The notes under the pieces: generated by a model
The model's input: only the letters and a program-made list of their open reading frames with translations
Database searches by the model: none
Told to the model about the DNA's origin: nothing
Made by a program: the position numbers and the translations under genes
Part shown: one piece after another, positions 51,582 through 55,972 of the stretch
How the letters are laid out: each line of letters opens with the position of its first letter
Position numbering within the stretch: position 1 is the stretch's first letter
Origin: Luteolibacter sp.
GTDB taxonomy: Bacteria > Verrucomicrobiota > Verrucomicrobiia > Verrucomicrobiales > Akkermansiaceae
Direction: 5' to 3'
DNA: 55,972 bases
Assembly: GCA_030696085.1 (NCBI GenBank)
Contig: JAUYNL010000100.1
Coordinates: forward strand, 1-55,972

Positions 51582-52592
51582 TCAGCCAAAAGCCTTGAGG
51601 AAGCCCACTTCGATGGCGAGCGCTTCGGAGGCGTTGGTTTCAAGCGTGCGGCGCAAGCTGTCGAGGGCGGTCATGCGCTGTAACAGCCGGGTTTCAGATT
51701 CCGCATCGGCAATCTTATGGAGACTTTGCGCGGAGTCCGGGAAATCCAGCCCGCCGGAGCGCGCCTTGAGGCGGAGCAGGTCGGCCATCCATGCCATGAG
51801 CACATCGAAGAGACGGCTGCGGGCATTGAGGTATTCGGCCTCGGCGGCGGCCTTGTGAAATGCTTCGCGCTCCTTGAGCCAGGCTCCGTCCGTGGCATCC
51901 TTGTAGGCGGAGATTTCCTCCTTTTCGGCGACCTTGGCGGCGACCTCGGACGCCTCGCGACTGCGGGCGAGGAATCCGGCGAAGGCGGCCTTGAGATGCA
52001 ATGCGGCCACCGGCGTGCCGAAGCCGCGCGTGGCGGCATGGTTGAGCGCGGCGACGAGTTCCGCGCCGCCGCCCTCGAGCAGAGCGCGGCCGCCTAACAG
52101 CGGCACTCGGACACAGCGCGAGAGGATGGTGGGCAGCAGGCGCTGGGGATCGGCGGTGAGCAGCAGCAGCAGGGTGTTTTGCGGCGGTTCCTCAAGGGTC
52201 TTGAGAAACGCGTTGGCCGCCTGGTCGTTCATGCGATCGGTCTCGACGATGACGCCCACCTTGCAGGCTCCGCCGGGTGCGGCGAGATGGAGGGTTTGTT
52301 CGAGATTGCGGATTTCCTCCACGCCGATACGGCGGGATTTCATGCGTGGCCGGACCACGCGGATCCAGCCGCTTTCCAGCTCGTCCAAGGGCGGCGTTTC
52401 CACGACCACCGACTCGCCGAAAAGATCGAAGCCTCCGGATTTCGCGGCCCCGCTGACGAGCTGGATGATGCGTGCGGCGAGGTTTTCCTTGCCAGAGCCG
52501 TGCGCGCCGCTGATCAGGAAGGCATGTGCCAGCCGGCCTCGCTGCTGTGCGGAGGAAATCAATTCGTATGCCCGGTCTGCGGTGTATGCCAT
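51582..52592 (-). CDS. holB: DNA polymerase III delta' subunit-like clamp-loader ATPase
   Basis: This 336-residue AAA+ protein has Walker A ISGAHGSGKENLAARI and the segment VETDRMNDQAANAFLKTLEEPP, which is the delta'/gamma conserved piece after Walker B, then PTILSRCVRVPL with the SRC motif. Zinc Cys residues are not obvious. The C-terminal helical region is present. HolB is part of the sliding-clamp loader. The start at 52592 (MAYTADRA) fits. The 82-bp gap to the left of the superoxide dismutase gene is untranscribed or promoter. Confidence 0.87.
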   Translation of the reverse strand: MAYTADRAYELISSAQQRGRLAHAFLISGAHGSGKENLAARIIQLVSGAAKSGGFDLFGESVVVETPPLDELESGWIRVVRPRMKSRRIGVEEIRNLEQTLHLAAPGGACKVGVIVETDRMNDQAANAFLKTLEEPPQNTLLLLLTADPQRLLPTILSRCVRVPLLGGRALLEGGGAELVAALNHAATRGFGTPVAALHLKAAFAGFLARSREASEVAAKVAEKEEISAYKDATDGAWLKEREAFHKAAAEAEYLNARSRLFDVLMAWMADLLRLKARSGGLDFPDSAQSLHKIADAESETRLLQRMTALDSLRRTLETNASEALAIEVGFLKAFG

Positions 52593-52674
52593 GCGACGCG
52601 GATCGTCTCAGGACACAATTACATGGCAATCCGAAAACATCCGGAAATTTGTTGCTGTTCTTGGGAGTGAAGCC

Positions 52675-53400
52675 TCATTCGCCATTCTCCGCGAAGCGTT
52701 TGGAAACTGCGGCCCAGTTCACCACGTTCCACCATGCGGTGACGTAATCGGGCCGCCGATTCTGATAGTGGAGGTAGTATGCGTGTTCCCAGACATCGAG
52801 GCCGAGCAAGGGCGTGCCGAGATCCGCATCGGGCACGAGTCCTTTCATCAGCGGATTGTCCTGATTGGGCGTGCTGGTGATTTTCAATTTTCCGCCGGCG
52901 AGCACGAGCCATGCCCAGCCGGAACCGAATCGTTTCGCGGCGGCCTCGCCGAAGGCTTTTTTGAACGCATCCAGCGAGGAGAATTCCGCGCTGATGGCGG
53001 CGGCGAGTTTTTCCGAGGGCTTGCCGGAATCAGCCGCCGGCGCGAGGGTTTCCCAGAAAAACGTATGGTTCCAATGACCGCCGCCGTGATTGCGCAGCGG
53101 GGTGCGCAGTGATTCTCCCGACACTGCGGGCAGATCGGCCAAGAGCACGGCGAGCGGTTGTTTCGTCAGATCTGGCGCATTTGCCAACGCTGCATTGAGT
53201 CCCGCCACGTAGGCGGCATGGTGCTTGCCGTGGTGGATTTCCATGGTCCGTGCGTCGATGTGGGGCTCGAGAGCGCCGAAGGCATAGGGCAGCGCCGGAA
53301 GGCTGTGGGCGGCGGTGGTTTCAGCGGCGGCACGGCCTGGCTGCATGGCCGCCCCGGCGGCGGTGAGCGTGGCAAGCTGGACGAATTGGCGGCGTTTCAT
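52675..53400 (-). CDS. Tat-exported Fe/Mn superoxide dismutase
   Basis: The 241-residue product begins with a twin-Arg signal (MKRRQFVQLATLTAAGAAM) before the mature enzyme at about residue 30. The SOD N-domain has LPALPYAFGALEPHID and HHGKHHAAYVAGLN; the C-domain has GSGWAWLVL and LLGLDVWEHAYYLHYQNRRPD. The metal ligands are therefore two His (HHGKH, NHTFFWE), Asp and His (DVWEH). Most Fe/Mn SODs are cytosolic; the Tat signal points to the periplasm or surface. The metal cannot be told from sequence alone. The start at 53400 is chosen over 53418. Confidence 0.92.
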   Translation of the reverse strand: MKRRQFVQLATLTAAGAAMQPGRAAAETTAAHSLPALPYAFGALEPHIDARTMEIHHGKHHAAYVAGLNAALANAPDLTKQPLAVLLADLPAVSGESLRTPLRNHGGGHWNHTFFWETLAPAADSGKPSEKLAAAISAEFSSLDAFKKAFGEAAAKRFGSGWAWLVLAGGKLKITSTPNQDNPLMKGLVPDADLGTPLLGLDVWEHAYYLHYQNRRPDYVTAWWNVVNWAAVSKRFAENGE

Positions 53401-53461
53401 GTGGGAGGCTGGCTTCATGGTGAACCTTCCCTAGGCCGGATGCGCCGGATTGCAAATGGAT

Positions 53462-55384
53462 TTACGCCCGCACACGCTCCCGCAGCGACCAGAAGCCATA
53501 GAAGGCGATCACAGCGAAGCAGACCAGCGGCAGGGCGAAGGAGGCGCGGACGCTGGCCAACTCCATGAAGCCAAGATTGACGGGCGGCAGGTCGATGATG
53601 GCGGCTTGCAGCGGAGGCATCAGGCAACCGCCTCCGATGGCGAGAATGAGTCCGGCGGAGCCGAGCTTCGCATCGTCGCCGAGGCCATCGAGCGCGATGC
53701 CGTAGATGGTGGGAAACATCAGCGACATGCAGGCGGAAACGCCGATCAGGCAGTAGAGGCCGCCGTAGCCGTGGATGAAGATCGTGCCTGCGGTTAGAAT
53801 CATGCCGCCGATCGCCAGTACGGCGAGCAGGGCTCCGGGTTTCACGTAGTGGAGGATGAAGGTGCAGATGAAACGGCTGGAAACGAAGATGACCATTGCC
53901 AGGATGTTGCAGTTCTGCGCGGTGGATTTGGCGACTCCCAGCTCCAGCCCGGCGTATTGGATGATGAAGGTCCAGCACATGATCTGCGCACCGACATAGA
54001 AGGTCTGGGCGACCACGCCCCAGAGGTAGTGGCCGTTATGGAAGAGGCGTTTCAGGGTGGCGGTTAGATGAAGCTGGTTGTCGCCTTCCTGGGAGATATC
54101 GTGGGGCAGCTTCCAGGCGAAAAGTCCGAGAATGACGATCAGGATGCCGCCCATCAGCGCATAGGGCCAGACGACGATGGAGAGGTCCGACTTCTGGATT
54201 TTCTTGAAGGCGGCGCCGGAATCCGCGGCATAAGCGCTGAGGCTGTCAGCCGGAATGGTCTGCAACTTCGTGTGAGCTGATTCCAGCGAAGTCCTGATCC
54301 GGGCGAGGCCCGCGGCGACCTGCGCCGTGCGCGCGGAATCGGATTTTTCCTGATAGAACGACTCCAGGACGCCGGCGGCCTCACCCGCGGCGGGAGCGGC
54401 GGTGGCGAGCGCGGAGCGCGCATCCTTGAATGCCGGGTTTTCATCCAACAGCGCCTGTTCCTTGCCAAGCATCAGTGCCAGTTCGAGGCCCTCGGGGCCG
54501 TGGAATATCTCATCGCGTTGTGCCTCGGCCCCGGTGGGGGTGATTTTCTCGCGGAGCTGGAGCACGATGGCCACGGCCTGTGCGGCGGCGGCAAATTTGT
54601 TGTCCGCCGGCTGGGCGGAGATTTTCCCGGCGATGTCGCTGGCGATGTCGGGCTGCGGATTTGCCAGCAGGCCGAGCGTTTGCGCGAGCGAGCGGGATTC
54701 CTCCATCGCTTTTTTGAGCAGGCGCTTCTTCGATTCAAACGACTTGTTGGCGAGGATTTCTTCGAGGTCTTTGACGGCTTTCAACTCCTTCTCCACGGCC
54801 TGACTGTAAACCGGGACGCCCTCGGCGGCGGCTTTCATCGCCCGGCGTCCGTTTTCGCTGGTGCCGTTGAGATTGATGAGGATGAACATGCTGGCCACGA
54901 ACATGCCGATGATCGAGCCCATTGGATTGAAGGCCTGGGCGAGATTGAGGCGGCGGGTGGCGGTGGATTCGTCGCCCATCGAGAGTACATAGGGATTGGC
55001 GGTGGTTTCCAGGAAGGAAAGGCCGCAGGTCATGATCAGATAGGCAGCAAGGAAGGGCGCGAAGGTGAGCGCCAGGCCGGAGGGAATGAACAGCAGGCAG
55101 CCGATCGAATAGAGCGCCAGGCCGATGAGGATGCCGCTCTTGTAGGAAAATTTCTTGATGAAAATGGCCGCCGGAATGGCCATCAGTGCGTAGCCTCCGT
55201 AAAACGCGGCCTGCACCAGCGAGCTCTCGAAATTGCTCAGCAGCAGGATATTTTTGAACGCCGCGACCATCGGGTTGGTGATGTCGTTGGCGAAGCCCCA
55301 CAGCGGGAACAGGATCGTGATCAGGATGAAGGGCACGAGCATCGTGCCGGGCACGACTGGGGCTTGGCTTTTGTTTGCGGACAT
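53462..55384 (-). CDS. FucP-type sugar:H+ symporter with a large extra loop domain
   Basis: This 640-residue MFS protein matches FucP/glucose-galactose transporters: FPLWGFANDITNPMV, FYGGYALMAIPAAIF, FLETTANPYVLSMG and AFNPMGSIIGMFV in the first half; GLYCLIGVSACMSLMFPTIYGIALDGLG in the second. Usual length is about 430. The extra material is residues about 175-378, a largely helical, Ala/Glu/Lys-rich segment between TM5 and TM6, before the conserved DSLSAYAADSG loop end. By FucP topology it would be periplasmic. Substrate is not assigned; the FucP family takes fucose or related sugars. It starts 210 bp from the divergent DUF4338 gene. Confidence 0.87.
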   Translation of the reverse strand: MSANKSQAPVVPGTMLVPFILITILFPLWGFANDITNPMVAAFKNILLLSNFESSLVQAAFYGGYALMAIPAAIFIKKFSYKSGILIGLALYSIGCLLFIPSGLALTFAPFLAAYLIMTCGLSFLETTANPYVLSMGDESTATRRLNLAQAFNPMGSIIGMFVASMFILINLNGTSENGRRAMKAAAEGVPVYSQAVEKELKAVKDLEEILANKSFESKKRLLKKAMEESRSLAQTLGLLANPQPDIASDIAGKISAQPADNKFAAAAQAVAIVLQLREKITPTGAEAQRDEIFHGPEGLELALMLGKEQALLDENPAFKDARSALATAAPAAGEAAGVLESFYQEKSDSARTAQVAAGLARIRTSLESAHTKLQTIPADSLSAYAADSGAAFKKIQKSDLSIVVWPYALMGGILIVILGLFAWKLPHDISQEGDNQLHLTATLKRLFHNGHYLWGVVAQTFYVGAQIMCWTFIIQYAGLELGVAKSTAQNCNILAMVIFVSSRFICTFILHYVKPGALLAVLAIGGMILTAGTIFIHGYGGLYCLIGVSACMSLMFPTIYGIALDGLGDDAKLGSAGLILAIGGGCLMPPLQAAIIDLPPVNLGFMELASVRASFALPLVCFAVIAFYGFWSLRERVRA

Positions 55385-55442
55385 ATGAATTGGAAGGTTT
55401 TTGGAGAATCAAGCGACAACCAGTCGGATCTTGCACTTGCAT

Positions 55443-55468
55443 TTGCCAAGAGGCGCTCCGCTTGGCAA
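55443..55468. promoter_or_regulatory. Inverted repeat in the fucP-like / DUF4338 intergenic region
   Basis: TTGCCAAG (55443-55450) and CTTGGCAA (55461-55468) are perfect 8-bp complements around AGGCGCTCCG. It lies 59 bp upstream of the transporter start. A dyad of this kind could bind a transcription factor for the sugar transporter; it could also be a hairpin. No T-run follows. Confidence 0.5.
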
Positions 55469-55593
55469 GCACCAAGCGGGGCCAGCGATCATAAGCGCAG
55501 GGCGATTGGCGGGAAATCGAGTAGGCATTGATGGTCAGGGATTCCGCAATTTTGGATAGACAAAGCCGCTCATTTTGCCATGGTAGTGACGAC

Positions 55594-55972
55594 ATGATCG
55601 CCTCCGCACCTCAGACGGTGGTCTTGCGGAGCAATGAGCTGTCGATCCGCACGGCCACCGAATCACTCGAAATCAGCCAGTTGCGCGCCGTTCTCGACGA
55701 GCAGCACTATCTCAAAGCCGGGCGCCCCGCCGGACACGTTCTGGGGCAAGGGGCTTGGGAGCACGACCCGGAAAGCGGCATCGACCGGCTTGTCGCCGTC
55801 TTCTGTTGGGCCGGTGCTGCCAAGCGCCTCCAGGACCGCGACGAATGGATCGGCTGGGACGCGGTCACTTGCGCCAACCGCCTCAAGCTCATCGTGCAGT
55901 TGCGCCGCTTCGCCGTCATCGACGAGCACCGCCGCCCGAATCTCGCCAGCCAGTGCCTCGGCCTCGCCCTGC
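55594..55972 (+). CDS. DUF4338 (DruA-like) protein, N-terminal part, runs off the window
   Basis: An ATG at 55594 opens a frame that continues to the window end (126 codons). It reads LRAVLDEQHYLKAGRPAGHV, VAVFCWAGAAKRLQDRDEWI, GWDAVTCANRLKLIVQLRRF and HRRPNLASQCLGLAL. These are the conserved N-terminal pieces of DUF4338, which includes DruA of the Druantia antiphage system and is also common in transposon-borne genes. The acceptor genes of Druantia (druB-E) would lie to the right and cannot be seen. It is the likely left edge of another accessory segment. Confidence 0.8.
   Translation, partial: MIASAPQTVVLRSNELSIRTATESLEISQLRAVLDEQHYLKAGRPAGHVLGQGAWEHDPESGIDRLVAVFCWAGAAKRLQDRDEWIGWDAVTCANRLKLIVQLRRFAVIDEHRRPNLASQCLGLAL

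Noticed and set aside
1..55972. CRISPR array, rRNA operon, integrase or prophage structural genes
   Set aside because: I looked for regularly spaced repeats, rRNA and phage genes and saw none.

Overview
The window is high-GC (roughly 60-65 % by eye) chromosomal DNA from a Gram-negative bacterium, most likely a member of the Verrucomicrobiota near Verrucomicrobiaceae/Luteolibacter. I base this on the LPS genes kdsA and lptC/A-lptB, hprK outside a PTS locus, a DUF4254 protein in an envelope-sugar cluster, and a run of Tat-exported Gfo/Idh/MocA oxidoreductases with a secreted DUF1080 protein. The assignment comes from gene families; no database search was made. Gene starts often lack a clear Shine-Dalgarno sequence, so several are chosen by family alignment.

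Layout. 1-1.5 kb is accessory DNA: the tail of a possible transposase, a 15-bp tandem repeat, a 128-bp near-identical copy of part of pnp, and a DUF4143-type ATPase. 1.8-4.4 kb is rpsO-pnp (minus strand). 4.5-10.1 kb holds an NhaC-type antiporter divergent from a Cys-rich Cu/Zn-efflux-type permease, then a RapA-like helicase. 10.4-13.6 kb is DUF1844-kdsA-lptC/A fusion-lptB. 13.7-18.5 kb has a secreted EEP phosphatase, hprK and the potassium pair trkA-trkH. 18.6-19.2 kb is a VapBC toxin-antitoxin pair. Then come xth, argC-argJ, tRNA-Pro, an ankyrin/L,D-transpeptidase lipoprotein, tcdA, polX, tRNA-Arg and rplU-rpmA.

28.6-33 kb is a decayed or rearranged zone: a hydrolase remnant, an acyltransferase interrupted by TGA at a conserved Trp position, and tRNA-Leu(TAG). 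A 91-bp imperfect direct repeat made of half the tRNA-Leu gene plus its upstream flank brackets a secreted beta-helix protein. 32.8-35.5 kb is an envelope-sugar cluster (GT9, DUF4254, UDP-sugar epimerase). A halogenase-like flavoprotein, a ferredoxin pseudogene and small genes of uncertain status lead into menC-menE.

40.4-47.7 kb is a minus-strand run: DoxX-like membrane protein, Tat-Gfo/Idh, lipoprotein, Tat-Gfo/Idh, secreted DUF1080, then leuS. I read the first five as a candidate extracytoplasmic keto-sugar module. The rest contains an RNase III-domain protein, an RbsD-like lipoprotein, RNA-modification enzymes, a TPM protein, holB, a Tat-exported superoxide dismutase and a FucP-type sugar transporter with an extra loop domain of about 200 residues. 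The window ends inside a DUF4338 (DruA-like) gene, so accessory DNA probably continues to the right.
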